Assembly: GCA_022478985.1 (NCBI GenBank)
Contig: JAKSZP010017428.1
Location: 31,358 to 95,357 of the forward strand
From: Massospora cicadina
Lineage: Eukaryota; Entomophthoromycota; Entomophthoromycetes; Entomophthorales; Entomophthoraceae
Direction: 5' to 3'
Length of the DNA: 64,000 nt
A program made the translations under genes and the position numbers. Of the stretch, positions 23,101 through 34,355 are shown piece by piece. Under the pieces are notes generated by a model that was not told the DNA's origin, searched no databases, and saw only the letters and a list, made by a program, of their open reading frames with translations. Within the stretch, counting starts at the first letter, position 1; each line of letters begins with the position of its first letter.

Positions 23101-24240
23101 CGACACATGCAACACTGGATGAGCCTGTGATCCCTCCGGCAACTTCATCTCAAACGTCACCTTGTTCACCGCCCTCACTATCAGGTATGGCCTAACGCCA
23201 CCAGCCCAACTTCCAGCTCCTCATAGGTATGGCATAGGTCTGAGAGTTTACCAAGGCCCAATCGCCCTTATTAAAACGCTCCCCTCTGACTGTGCCTATC
23301 TGCTTTCCTCTTCTGAGACGTGATTGCCACCTCTAGATTCCGTCTCAGGAGCCTCAAGGTATTCTGAGTCTCACGTGACAGCTCATCTGCTGCTGGATTC
23401 TGCCCCTGCTCCAGAGTCCCATACCCTCTGGGAGCTGACCATGATTTGCGAAATGGGGTCATTCCTTTGAATGCATGCTTGTGGTTGTTATATGCAGGTT
23501 GCAGCAACTTCACCCAACTCGCCTAAAAATCCTGCCTCCCCAAGACGTAGCACCTCGAATACTGTTCCAATATTTGATTTACCCTCTTATTTTGGCTATC
23601 AAATTGGGGATGGTAGGCTGATGAATGGGAGGCCTTAATCTTCAAGTTTCCTAACAGATGCAACCAGAACTGAGATGTGAACTGCGGACCCCAGTCTGAC
23701 ACAATCTCCTCTGGTACCCCATGTCAGGAAAAGACCTCATTCATAAAGACCTGTCCTGCTACCTTTGCAGAGATGGTTGGCTGACAAAGGGAAATTCTCG
23801 CATACTTTGTCAGGCTATCCATCACAACCATAAGGGCATCCATCCTCTGGGACTTGAGCAACCTTGTAAAAAAATTTGTACTCACAAAGGCTAAAGCCTA
23901 GATGGAATATGAAGCGGCTTCAATTTCTCTCCTGGCGCCACATGGTGAGACTTTGACCTGGCACACACCACACATCGCTCCACTTACTGCCATATTGCCA
24001 CACCCACTCCCATCCATGAACACTTGTGACAAAACAAGTTTAGCATCTTCTCCCCATCTGTATGTCCGGCCAAAGTATGATTGTGGTTAGCTGACAACAC
24101 CTCCTGCTGCAGACTCATCACTAGAACCCAGATCCTCCTTCATGCCGGATAAGACCTCCCAAGACTGAGAACCCTGCATATCTCTTATTCGCCTCCCTTC
24201 TCTATCTCATCCAAAATCCGCCAACTGAACTCACTCCTCT
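23101..24240 (-). pseudogene. Element C integrase remnant
   Basis: The minus strand shows YHPQFDSQNKRVNQILEQY (about 23540-23595), the block that normally reads Q-T-E-R-V-N-Q; the catalytic Glu is Lys here. Downstream is AYNNHKHAFKGMTPF and the basic stretch EVAITSQKRKADRHSQRGAF (23271-23513). The region 23600-24240 matches the rest of the core and zinc-binding domain with stops. Confidence 0.8.
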
Positions 24241-24299
24241 TCTGCGCAGTCCAAATTCTCCCCAAGATCCCTTCTCTCCAACCCTGGATCATTGCAAAC

Positions 24300-24880
24300 A
24301 GACTCAATGGCAACATTGTAGTGATCTTAAATTCTCCTCAACTCTTCCTCAGAAAACACCAACCATGAATCAAGACTCAGAAAATCTGGCAAAATATTAT
24401 ATTTCCCTGGATTATACTTGATCTGCAAGTCATACTGAACCAAATATAAGTGCCACTGGGCCAGTCTCTGATTCACCAGATGTGGTGACTTATAATTCTC
24501 TAAGGCTCGATGATCAGTCTGGATCACAACTGGATGACTGGCGTACAACAGGTGATGTTGTCACTCCACTAATGTCGCCACTATTCCCAAAAGTTCCTTG
24601 TTGTAGACTAGATAATTTATCTCGGTGGGCACCATCTTCCAGCTGAAGTAACAGACAGGGTGCTCAATCCCGTCTTTACCCTCCTGCAATAGCCCCACTC
24701 ATGCGAAAAGTTTGATTCATCTGTCTCCTTTATGAACAGCCTGTTGGGGTCAGGATGGGCCAGAACTGGGGCTTTCAGCAGAATCGTCTTCACCCGCTGG
24801 AAATCCTTTTCCTCAGCCTCCCCCAAATGAAGGGTACATCCCCAGTCAACCTTGTCAAAGGCACAGCCCATTTGGCTAAA
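24300..24880 (-). pseudogene. Element C RNase H remnant
   Basis: The minus strand contains VVIQTDHRALENYKSPHLVN, then LAQWHLYLVQYDLQIKYNPG and NILPDFLS (24327-24548), the typical C-terminal half. EEKDFQRVKTILLKAPVLAH (within 24617-24871) is the RT/RNase H connection. The substrate-strand Asp region reads KETDESNFS. Confidence 0.85.
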
Positions 24881-25560
24881 TTTTGTGAGAACCTACTTAA
24901 AAAGTTCATTATCCCAAAAACTCCGCGCCTCAGTCAGATTCCAGGGGCCTTCCACTCCTTCACCGCTTACAGCTTATCAGGACATATTGCTAACCCCCTG
25001 GAAAACCATATTCCCCATGAAGGACACCCAGTCTTTATCAAAATCACACAGGATGGATTTAACTTCAAGACCGCCTGGCTTACCACCTCCAGAATACTCT
25101 CTGCATCCTTCACGTGATCTTACATTGACCGGGAAAATACTAGAATAACATCCATATAGGCAACGCAACACCTACCCACCAATCCCCCCAACACACAGTC
25201 AATCATGCGTTGGAAGAATGTGGGGGCATTGTGCAGCCCAAATGGTATAACCTGATACTCAAAATTCCCCAAGTGGAACTTAAAAATAGTATACTCTAAT
25301 GCTCTGGATGCACAGGAATCTGCTTAAACGCATCAACCAGATCCAATTTGGTGAACACTACACACACCAAAAAAAAATGGGTAGAATGTCTTCCTGGAGG
25401 GGCATCGAATAAGGGTCAGGCTCTGTCACCACATTGAGCCACCAGAATTCCACACAAAAAAGTAGCTCCTCACTCGCTTTTGGCACTAGCAGCACTGGCA
25501 AAACCACAGACGATTTGGATGGCACAATAAAACCCAAAGCTAGCATCTTATGGAAATTTC
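24881..25560 (-). pseudogene. Element C reverse transcriptase remnant
   Basis: The minus strand shows LGFIVPSKSSVVLPVLLVPK and SEELLFCVEFWWLNVVTEPD (25358-25546), the finger/palm blocks, then TKLDLVDAFKQIPVHPE (about 25300-25350) and CCVAYMDVILVFS (about 25125-25175) at the polymerase active site. YMDV replaces YMDD, removing the second catalytic Asp. Small indels break the frame. Confidence 0.85.
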
Positions 25561-25952
25561 ATCAAGAACCTCCTGAACCCAAGGATTCAATATATAAACT
25601 GGACAACCCTTGGCAACTCAGAGTCCTCTTTGCTCTGGAAAAAAAAATGCAAAGTCTCTTGTAGGCGGGAAAGGTGCCTCACCCTTGGGTTCAAACACCG
25701 ATGCAAAATTCTGGTACTCATCCAGCAACCCCTCCAATGGCGCGATTGAAGGTATTCCCCCCATACGCTTCACTGATGACCCCTAGGACTAGATCTCTCA
25801 CTTCCACACATCTGAGCCTCCAGGTGACACCAGCACTTTTCCATTCATCAAATTGCGGATGGAACTTTGCCACCATCTCATTCCCAGCTTCACTTGGTGA
25901 GGCAAATGTGCCACAGCATGAAATTCTTCTCCAAACTCATCTGGGCCTTGTC

Positions 25953-26222
25953 TCAAAGGATCCTGGCCTGCATCTTCCAGACCGCAGTCCTCTTGGTGGC
26001 ATCAGACAAAAACACAAATCCATCCTCCAGAAACGGCAATCCACATCTTCTTGCCAACCACTCATCCACATAATTCTTATCATCCCCAGTGTCCACCAAG
26101 GCCAGGACCTTTCCGCACTCCTTCTTCCCAGAACCTTCCTGCACTTCTATTGGTAAAAATAAATATGGATAAAGCAAAGAAAGCGGGTTTTTCTGGGACA
26201 CTGGCCTCACTGATTCTTGCAA
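25953..26222 (-). pseudogene. Element C aspartic protease
   Basis: Open for 89 residues on the minus strand, with VLALVDTGDDKNYVDEWLA, an intact D-T-G active site of the retropepsin type, followed by RRCGLPF. It overlaps the end of gag in another frame. The protease cleaves the gag-pol polyprotein in intact elements. Confidence 0.8.
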
Positions 26223-27073
26223 AAATAATAAGGAGCATTCTTCTTTCTCTGGGCTTCAGGAACCTGAGTGAGGGGCCTCGGCCATCGCCGCCTCTGGCAA
26301 TTTGCCGCCCTCCCCAGCTCCCCCTGACCCTTTTCTTCCTCTTCCAAGTACTTGAACCCCTTGGAGATGTGCACTGGGTCTAAACCTGCTCGTCTAATTG
26401 CCTCCTGCCCATGAAAACCACTCAGGAACTGCACCAACTCCCAGTAAGCCTGGGCCAAGGCCAACTGCCACTCCACCTGTAAGGCCAAGGCCACCTCTTC
26501 CTCTAACGTCGCCGCAGGCTGCACTGCCGCTATTGCCAACAACAAATCAGCCTGAGAATATTAAAGTAACATGCAAGAAATCTGGTATTCTGGCGCCTTG
26601 GCTGCTTTGGCCAGTGCCTGGAACATCTGATTATATTCATCCACAGACTTCCTCCCCTGACTGCATTGCAGCAACGCTAACCAAGCTAAATCTTTCGCCT
26701 CATCTAGACATGTTGCTTGATAAACCAAGTACAAACACTCCTCTGCTGAGCCTGGCAACCCTGCATACTCCACAAGTTCCCATACTCAGTTTGAAAGATT
26801 CACTGTCAAGGTCACAAAACTAGGCTCAACTGTAAGGCAAATGGATCCTCACACCCTGATGCCTTTTTCAACTGCCCTTGGAACTGAACCCAGCGAAACG
26901 TCTAATGGATCAGCTTCAACTCCTCTGAAATCAGCATTGATGGAATTTTTTCTCCAGTCTTCACCAGTCCTACCACTTTCCCACCGTTCTGGGACACACA
27001 CTCCAGCACCTGGTATACCTCATGAAGCAAAAACACTGCTGAAAATATCATTAATAAAAGCGTTGCGGTATGG
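26223..27073 (-). pseudogene. Element C gag remnant
   Basis: Minus-strand pieces: 26561-26773 has LALLQCSQGRKSVDEYNQMF, matching the gag capsid signature (aromatic core, then Q-G-x-x-S-V-x-E-Y). The segment 26207-26545 is an Ala/Glu-rich region ending in a remnant knuckle (YYFCKNQ). Earlier sequence (26850-27073) includes FQGQLKKASGCEDPFALQ. The 5' end is cut by element D. Confidence 0.75.
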
Positions 27074-27078
27074 TGATA

Positions 27079-28204
27079 CTGTCATGGTCTGTTGACATGA
27101 TTGAAAGGACCAATTCTAAAGATAAAGCTAGTTGTCAGGAGGCTAAAAATATGAGGTTAGCAGGCCTTCCTGACCTCAAAAATACCCTAAACCAGCGCTG
27201 GGTTCAGGCCAGATATGCCCAGGTCAGGCTAGGGGATGCGTGCAACTCTCAGCCCTGTGCAATGGCAAGGACATTAAACTGAACTAGATATATGCTTAAC
27301 AGCGACAGTTAAGTTCAGTTAATCAGTAAACATGGTTTCAAAACCCATTTGACTTTTGAGATTTTCGAGATTGGGTTGGCTTTGCCTACAATCAATTACT
27401 TGAGTTTGGGCAATCTTAAGCTATAGTACCCGAGCCAATGGAAGCGTGCGCTTATTGGTGCACTTAATCTTAGTACCACTTCCACTGTTTGACAATTTCC
27501 CTCCAATTGTTTAATTATGTTCCCTTAAGACCAACTTTCCTTGTTAGTTGTCTTCCTTTAAATAAATCACATGTTTGTAAACAGGTTTTAAATTTATGAT
27601 TGCTAGTGTTAACCTGTGCATGGACCTCCTTGAGGGGGTCTTTATCAACTTTGGCCGCCTTATTCTCCCTAAAGTATCTATGAGATCAAGTGCACCGTTG
27701 GGCCCCCTTAGTTCCCTCCAAAATAAGTTACCCAAAACCTCCAGTACTAATCTCCGCTTGGTTATGGGCTCCCCCGTGGGGCCCACCCAAGTGTTCCTGT
27801 TTATTTGTTTTAACTACTCTACACCGCGTTATAAGCCCTTGCATAGGGTTACTTTGTCTCTAGCACCCTTCGTAGTGCCCTTTTTACCATAACCCTAATG
27901 ATGAGTTTCCTGGATTTGTAGCTGTGCATTGCGCACCATCTCGCTGGAAACTAGAGAGTTATAGACACTCTCTTGACATTAGATGGTCAACCACTTTATT
28001 TTATATGCACAAATATTATCTGTATGGGACTTTTGTGAAGTGTGAATTGGGTGCGCCAGCTGTTGGTCACGGCCATAGTGGGGCTCACCTCCGTTTTCTC
28101 ATTTTGCTGATAGCTGATGCATCTCAGTGTTATTCTTGCTACCTCTGACTGGAAAGTACCCACCCTTCTTTATTGTACATGGTGGATATGGACGCTTTAT
28201 GATC
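27079..28204 (+). repeat. Element D 5' LTR
   Basis: Matches 33368-34350 in order: AGGCCTTCYTGA, GATATGCCCAGG, CTATAGTACCC, TATTGGTGCACTTA, TTCCTTGTT, CTTGGTKATGG, ATAGACACTC. A TGG-start primer-binding candidate follows at about 28205. Confidence 0.8.
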
Positions 28205-28920
28205 TGGGAGTAGTTACTCCTAATTTTCACCAAAATCCACAAAATTGATACAATTAAGATACTTTTTCCTTAACGCCACATTTGAAAGGTACAGGCGGGA
28301 TCATTGACAAAGGTACTGGTGGTGATGGCCTTGGATAAAGATGTACAACCCGCCGCCAAAATGGGTATGTGGTCATTTTTGACCCAAACGCGTTTTATAA
28401 CGCTGATCACTTTTATAAAAATGAGACAAATATATTCTCTTATAGCTCTGATATGGAACACATTTTAGTATACCAAATCACCCCAAAGGACCCACTCTTG
28501 ACCACTACCATGATCCGCAGAACCCAGGAGGTGGAGAAGAAGTTATTTTTACAATATAAAAACATTTATGCTACTGCTGAAGATATGGTGGGATATATGG
28601 CCTCAGTAATAAGAGTGTCCAACTATCCCTCTTCATTCTATGATGCAGAAACATACCCTGGAGTCATGCTTATTCCTGAAGAAGATTTTCATGGTGAAAT
28701 GTTGTCATTATCTGCTAAGAATAAAGACCATTCTGTATATTTTTTGTTGACTGTTACCCTTTCATCCCCTTTAAGAAAAATCAGCACTACTTTGGTGGAT
28801 ACTGGAACCTCTGAGAATCTTATTAATCAATACCTAGCCGATTACCTTGAGCTTAGTTACTTGCCAGTGTGGTATGGTTAGGGGAGGGTCTTCTCAAGGT
28901 ATTCCCACACTGAAGGTTTT
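28205..28920 (+). pseudogene. Element D gag-protease remnant
   Basis: A 170-residue open segment (28369-28881) ends with TTLVDTGTSENLINQYLADY, the retropepsin D-T-G active site and its loop, at about 28785-28850. The upstream part of this segment (VMLIPEEDFHGEMLSLSAK) is the gag-protease junction type. No capsid domain or zinc knuckle was found, and only ~165 bp separates the LTR from this segment, so most of gag has been deleted. Confidence 0.75.
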
Positions 28921-29199
28921 TGGGTTACTGGATTATCAAGTTGGCAAATACCATTTGCCTTACCGCTTTCAAGCAATCAAATCTTCTTGTACCCCAATTT
29001 TTGGGAGTAGAGTGGTGGCGAAAGTTTGACATCATAACCAAATTGAAAGACAATACCTTGTCCTTAACTTTGGAGAATGATCTTATATTGGTTTTCCCCT
29101 TGTCTGAGGCTAATTCTTGGGAGATTTTCCCCACTGGCCCAATATCTACACACTCAGTCTTGCTCCATTGCTGAAAACCTCTCTGTAAGTACCAATACC

Positions 29200-30010
29200 T
29201 TCCTGTTTGGAGTGTTGGAATTTTCTTTTAATGCTGCTTCAGCCAATGTACTACCAGATCATTCAAGTTTGATTGCGAGTTCAAGCTTACCGTTGATCTG
29301 GTGCTTATATCTTCCTCTATTTACCCTTTGACCATACAGGAGGAAGTGGCATTAGATGAGGGTTAAGGAGCAGTTAGCCAAAGGCATGATTTTTCAGCAT
29401 ATCTCCCCAGTATGCTGCCCACTTTTCCTAGTGGAGAAGTCTGATGGCAACTTACGCCCATATGTATGTTATGGGAATCTCAACCACGTCACAGTACCAG
29501 ACTTGCATCCCATCCCACTGGACTCACAGATTGCACGCTATGTGGAGAAAGTGAGAGTCTTCTCCAAACTGGATTGTTTAAACGCGTTCAATCAGATCTG
29601 TATCAAGAAGGGCCAGGGGTGGCTGACCGCATTCTGTACAAGAAAAGGAATTTTCTAGTTTTGGGTTATGCCTTTGGGCTTAAGAATGCCTCTGCTATCT
29701 TTTAACGCCGTAGTGATGCGGCTTTGGGGGACCTGATGAGGATATGTGCAGTAGCTACAAGGATGGTATTATGGTAGTTTTCCCAGATCATGAGTCCCAT
29801 GCTATACACATTCAACAAGTGGTGGAGATGTTAAGAGCAGACAACCTTACGCTGAAAATCAGTAATTGTGAATTCTTCAAGTCCCAGGTCATCTTCCTGG
29901 GCAACGTCGTGTTTGACCAAGGCCACGTGATAACTCCAAACAAGGAGAAGGCGATTCATGTGTGGCCCATCTCAACTTTGGTTAATGAATTGAGGGGTTT
30001 TTAGTGACGT
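29200..30010 (+). pseudogene. Element D reverse transcriptase remnant
   Basis: Contains VKEQLAKGMIFQHISPVCCP, LFLVEKSDGNLRPYVCYGNL (29356-29500), FSKLDCLNAFNQICIK (about 29562-29610) and the FGLKNAS block (about 29670-29690). The active site reads YKDGIMVVFPDH (about 29752-29790) in place of YxDDIxVFS, so the second catalytic Asp is lost. The following open segment to 30004 has SNCEFFKSQVIFLGNVV, the usual C-terminal RT block. Confidence 0.85.
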
Positions 30011-30039
30011 GTACGTTCCTTAAAAATCACGCCAAATCT

Positions 30040-30572
30040 TTCTGAGGTGGCAGTGCCCCTGTACAAGGCGAGTGGAGCTAAAGTTCTCCAGTGGTCCCCC
30101 ATTTTGTGGGATGCCTTTCAAGCATTAAAGTGCACCCTGTTGTCCACGTCCATCTTTCGCCATGTAGATCCAGAAAAAGAGTTGATAGTGGCTACTGATG
30201 CCTCTAACTTCGCCATAGCGTCTGCCTTATTAAAAGTAGGTGAGGATGGAATATCGCATCTGGTGGGAATTAATCCAGAAAAATGTCTTAAGAGAGTTAA
30301 ACTACGCCGTTTATGAAAAAGAGTTATTGGTAGTTAAGGCGCTTACCTATTGGCTTCATAGCTTACATGGCTCATCCCAACCATTCTGCGTTTGTACAGA
30401 CCACTGTGCCTTGTACTACCGCGCATCTTATGTCTTGACTCCATGGCAAACCCGCTGGCATGAGACCCTGGTCCAATTTGCGTTTTCTTATGAATTTATA
30501 AAGGGCAAGGAGAATGGGTTTTCAGATGTTTTGAGCTGCAACCCTGCACTGCTCCAGATTCTAAGGAGGTAG
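30040..30572 (+). pseudogene. Element D RNase H remnant
   Basis: LIVATDASNFAIASALL (30182-30232) carries the first catalytic Asp block. ELNYAVYEKELLVVKALTYW follows in another frame, then CTDHCALYY and FSYEFIKGKENGFSDVLS (30240-30572). This is the best preserved domain of element D, with one frameshift near 30290. Confidence 0.88.
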
Positions 30573-30754
30573 GGGTGCATAATACACATTTCATGATTCC
30601 ACCGGGTAAGATTGTGTCTCAGCTTCCCTATCCCTTGGCCAACAGGCCAGCGCTCGGTCCTCTGGAAAATGTGGAGGAATATGGTATGTTCAGAAAGGTA
30701 GTCCTTTCACAGCCTTTGTCAGCCAATTATTTTATGGTCCTTGCCAAGATCAAG

Positions 30755-31926
30755 TGTTAAAATTTATAGGGTTTCTTGATTATTCTTGGCTGATAACCCC
30801 TAAAATTAATTAACTGCACAGGTTTGGTATTGTGCAATTCTTCATGTTGTCTTATAGTAAGATGTGTTCCTTTGATAATAGTATAGAGAACCATCTAGTA
30901 CTAAAAAAAAAAAGATAATAGTATAGAGACTATTATCCTTAGTTTAATAAAGTAGAAGTATTGGGTCCAACGCTTGACTAGTATTTCACCTCAAAATACT
31001 TAGGATGTCCTCAATAGGGATTCGTTCCTTGGTACTGCCTAACTCGATCTACTCTCAGATCCTCATTTACAGCTTCTCTCTGGTGACATACAGTCAGCAG
31101 CAATCCCCAATTCAGTTCAGCTTCTCTTCTCTGGATTCACGCTTAGATCCTTATTCTTTATCCTGAAGATTCTCCCAATCAAAGCACACAACAATGTTTT
31201 TACTAAGAAAAAATAGAACTTGAAATGGATTTTGATAAAGTAAATCTTGTAAAAAGTATATTCTGGCAAAAAGTTATTTATTAAGTAAATACTTAGTGTG
31301 TTTATAGTAGGAATTCGGTGCCCAACCCTCAGTTGGCACCTCATCAATGAAACGGCAGCCGTTGCCATTGAATTATCCATCATCATCTCATCAGCGATGG
31401 TCTTCCTCATCCTGATTAGGATTCCATCGTTTGACATCCTCATGACCTAAAATGGAAAGATTCAGAAAACATGTCCCTAACGTTTTCCTCTTAATCCCAG
31501 AGAACCGGCCATATTTGGCAAGAGACCTGCTTAGGTAAGGGAACTTGTTACCCATTAAGGCATGTCATGAACCAACTGATCAATTCACTAGTTGCAGAAG
31601 GCATCACTCGCTTCACAACTTGATCCTTAAATTCCCAATCAGTTGGTGATGAAATGTAACTGATCCCAATTGGTACACCTGATAGTTAATAATTGATTAA
31701 TTATTAGATGCCCCTATTTCATCACAACTCTGCCCAACGAAATCTTGAGCATTCATCCAGATTGATCCTCAATGTATCTGACCCAGGAGAATAACTTAAA
31801 ATCCCCCAAACATTGTTACCTTAAAATCAGGGTCAACAGATATCTAATTCACTTCACCATAGGGAATTATCCCCAAGCTACCCCTAGTAATCTAGTCTAC
31901 TGGGAATATGGGCAAAAATCGCAACA
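30755..31926 (-). repeat. LTR-like repeat F, copy 1 (inside element D)
   Basis: 1,172 bp with TGTTAAAA..GCAACA termini, i.e. TGTT..AACA, like a solo LTR. The reverse complement matches 58886-60033 along most of its length, and the flanks are element D coding sequence on both sides. A small segment with MRMSNDGILIRMRKTIADEM on the minus strand (about 31380-31443) is similar in both copies. No clear target-site duplication was seen. Which element it is the LTR of is unknown. Confidence 0.75.
30874..30929 (-). mobile_element. Poly(A)-tailed micro-insertion 1 with 16-bp target duplication
   Basis: The 16-mer GATAATAGTATAGAGA occurs at 30874-30889 and again at 30914-30929. The 24 bases between (30890-30913) are ACCATCTAGTACT followed by eleven A. 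F copy 2 has the site (about 59913-59937 on the plus strand) once and uninterrupted, so this is an insertion with duplication. The insert reads with the plus strand, although the host repeat F lies on the minus strand. Confidence 0.85.
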
Positions 31927-31929
31927 GCT

Positions 31930-32750
31930 TTAAATCAGGATGACACTACCAGGGGTACTACATGAGGGATAAGATGGTGTGGTTTCAGGGGCGCCTATGG
32001 GTTCCTGTTGGACCACTTCTCCTGGAAATCTGGGACCATCATGATGGAATCATCATTGGCCATCCTGGGAAGCGAAGACTCTGGAGCAAATTTGACGCAC
32101 TTACAGTTGGGGGGTTAGCTGCGCAGGTGGCCAGTTATTATAAGGAATGCCTGGTCTGCAACCAAATGAAGCCAAATCGCCAGTCATAAGCGGTGTTGTT
32201 GGTACCAGTTCGAAAGGCTGATGGTCCTTGGACTTCTTTATTGGTGAATTTTATTGTGGAATTACCTGTATCTGATGCCTACAATGCCATCATGGTAGTT
32301 GTGGGCCAGTTTACAAAGTTTGCCCATTTTACTGAAGAACCACAAAAACTGCAGCTGAATTGCTAGGCTCTTCGTCTCTCATGTGTTTTCTCTTCATGAG
32401 GTCCCTCAAGAGATAATTAGCAATCGTGGGCCCAGTTTACCTCTGTCTTTTGGAAAAAGTTGTGTGAGACTCTTCATATTCGCCCCTGCCGTTCAACTGT
32501 TTATCATCCCCAATCAGATGGGCAGAATGAACGAGAGAATCAGTGTTTGGAACAGTTCCTGCGGTGTTACACTGCCGCAGATCATTCAGATTGGGCTTCT
32601 CACCTTTCCATGGCCCTGTTTAGCTATAAAAACACTCAACATGCGTCTATTGATTGTTCCCCAATTTTTCGCCAACAATGGGTTTAACCCTGACTTCAAC
32701 ATGGAGACCAGCTGGAATCCAAAGTTAAGGCGGCGATGAAGTTTGCTAAG
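31930..32750 (+). pseudogene. Element D integrase remnant
   Basis: The zinc-binding domain shows WDHHDGIIIGHPGKRRLW, then YYKECLVCNQMKP (31962-32189), the H-H-C-C pattern. In the core, NRGPSLPLSFGK corresponds to the D-R-G-x-x-F-x-S block, and YHPQSDGQNERENQCLEQFL (about 32500-32560) contains the catalytic Glu. SYKNTQHASIDCSPIF follows. Two frames are used, separated by an indel near 32460-32500. Confidence 0.85.
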
Positions 32751-32939
32751 ACTATCAAGAAAGTACACCAGGTGGTTTCCATGAATTTGGAAGCGGCAAT
32801 GCAAGTTTGTAAAGACATGCCGATGGAAAGAGATGGGTAGTTTCTGCGTACAAAGAAGGGGATCTCAGGATTCTTGATGCTTGAAACTTCCCTATCTAGC
32901 AGCCATGTAAAAAGTTGGGACCTAAGATGATTGGGCCTT

Positions 32940-33235
32940 ACCGCGTTGTCAGAAAGGTGGGACACGCCTCATACCAGTTGGATCTCCTCGTTCTGGATCT
33001 TTGCAGTCTTTCATGAAAGAAAGCTGACGTTTTTTGAGGGCGCCCACCAGAGACCCCGGAGTCTTATCTCATGGATGGGGCGCCTGAATGGGAAGTGGAA
33101 GAGATTAAAGCCTCTTGAAGAGTCATAAGAAGGCTTGAGTACCTAGTATTCTGGAAGGGATTTGATGCAGCGGAAAACAGTTGGGTACAGTGTGAAACCG
33201 CGCCCATGCCCAGGGACTGATCAAAGTTTTCTATG
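32940..33235 (+). pseudogene. Element D integrase C-terminus and chromodomain
   Basis: A plus-strand GPYRVVRKVGHASYQLDL-like stretch (about 32935-32990) represents the GPY/F region. Further on, RRLEYLVFWKGFDAAENSWV (33127-33186) is the central part of a chromodomain (Y-L-V-x-W-K-G-F then N-S-W). The polypurine tract and 3' LTR follow after ~130 bp. Confidence 0.75.
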
Positions 33236-33367
33236 AGCGTTTCCCCGAGGCTTTAGGACCCAAGTCGCAGCAAACCATCGCCAGTATGAAGTTGGACCTA
33301 GCTCACAAGAACTTTTCCCTGGTAAAAGCCCCTGGAGGGGGTGGACCCCAAAAGAACAAGAGGGTAA

Positions 33368-34350
33368 TTTCATGGCTTAATGATATGATTAAGGAACTAA
33401 CTGTAAGGATAAACCTTGTCGTAAGGAGGCCAAAAAGGGTAAATTGCAAGGCCTTCTTGATCTAAAATATACCCTGGACCAACGGTGAGGCAGGCGAGAT
33501 ATGCCCAGGTTGGTACTTTGGATGTGCGTGATGCTCAACCTTGCGTTACAGCAAGGAGTTAAAACGCACCAGCTATATCACTAATAGCGACGTTTCAATT
33601 CAGTTGCTTGGCAAATGAGGTTTTAAACCCATTCAATTTTTGATATTCATAAATCAGGTTGTCCTACCTACAATCTTAACTCGATTCCAGTCAATCTCAA
33701 ACTATAGTACCCTGTTCAATGGTAGCGTGAACCTATTGGTGCACTTAGGCTTAGCACCACTCACACCAATTGACGATTTCCCTTATTGTTTAAGTATGTT
33801 TCCTTAAGACCAATTTTCCTTGTTGGTCGACTTTCCTAATAAAAATCCCCTATTATCTTACGTTTTTTAAAATTTTTTCCTTTGGTGAACCTGTGCGCGG
33901 AACTCCCTGAGGAGGTCTACAACAACGTTGGTCACTTTAATTTTACAAAAATATCATACAAATCTGGTGCACCGCTAGGCAGCCCTGGTCCCCTCTAGAT
34001 CGAGCCACCCAAGCACTCCTGCATAGATCTCCACTTGGTGATGGACTCCCCTTTGGGGTCCAACAAAGTCTTGTTGTTTATCAGTTTTCTACTACCTTAT
34101 ACCGCGTTGTACGCCCTTGCCCAAGGTACTTTTGTTCCAGCATCCTCAGAGATTACCTGTTTGCCATCTTGATAACAACTAGTTCCCTGGCGGTGTGGCT
34201 GGGCATCTCGCACCACCTCACTGGGAATGGGAGAATAATAGACACTCATCTTACAGAGCAGCCATAATCTTACAGGCTGTGCTGTTCAAACATGAGTGAA
34301 TATGCTTCACTTTCTGAAGGAATGTGGCTCCACCATGACACTCTCATAAT
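33368..34350 (+). repeat. Element D 3' LTR
   Basis: Direct repeat of 27079-~28204. The end is placed at about 34340-34350; CCATGACA at 34333-34340 mirrors the TGTCATGG start. Confidence 0.8.
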
Positions 34351-34355
34351 CATAC

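Larger units (their letters stand above)
22048..27073 (-). mobile_element. Ty3/gypsy chromovirus C
   Basis: A minus-strand element with a 3' LTR at the left (22048-22863) and a polypurine tract (plus strand ACATCACCCCCCTAG at 22861-22875). The coding order on the minus strand is gag (26.2-27.07 kb), protease, RT, RNase H and integrase with a terminal chromodomain. It is homologous to element E (55826-58884). The right (5') LTR was not found: gag runs to about 27073, where element D is inserted, and the sequence beyond D is a different element. C therefore appears 5'-truncated. Confidence 0.85.
27079..34350 (+). mobile_element. Ty3/gypsy chromovirus D
   Basis: Long LTRs of about 1.0-1.1 kb (27079-~28204 and 33368-~34350) start TGTCATGG/TTTCATGG. 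Inside are protease, RT, RNase H, integrase and a C-terminal chromodomain on the plus strand. A polypurine tract (AACAAGAGGG, about 33353-33364) precedes the 3' LTR. A near-duplication GATAC (27074-27078) / CATAC (34351-34355) may be the target site, with one mismatch. An LTR-like repeat F (30755-31926) interrupts the region between RNase H and integrase. Confidence 0.85.
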
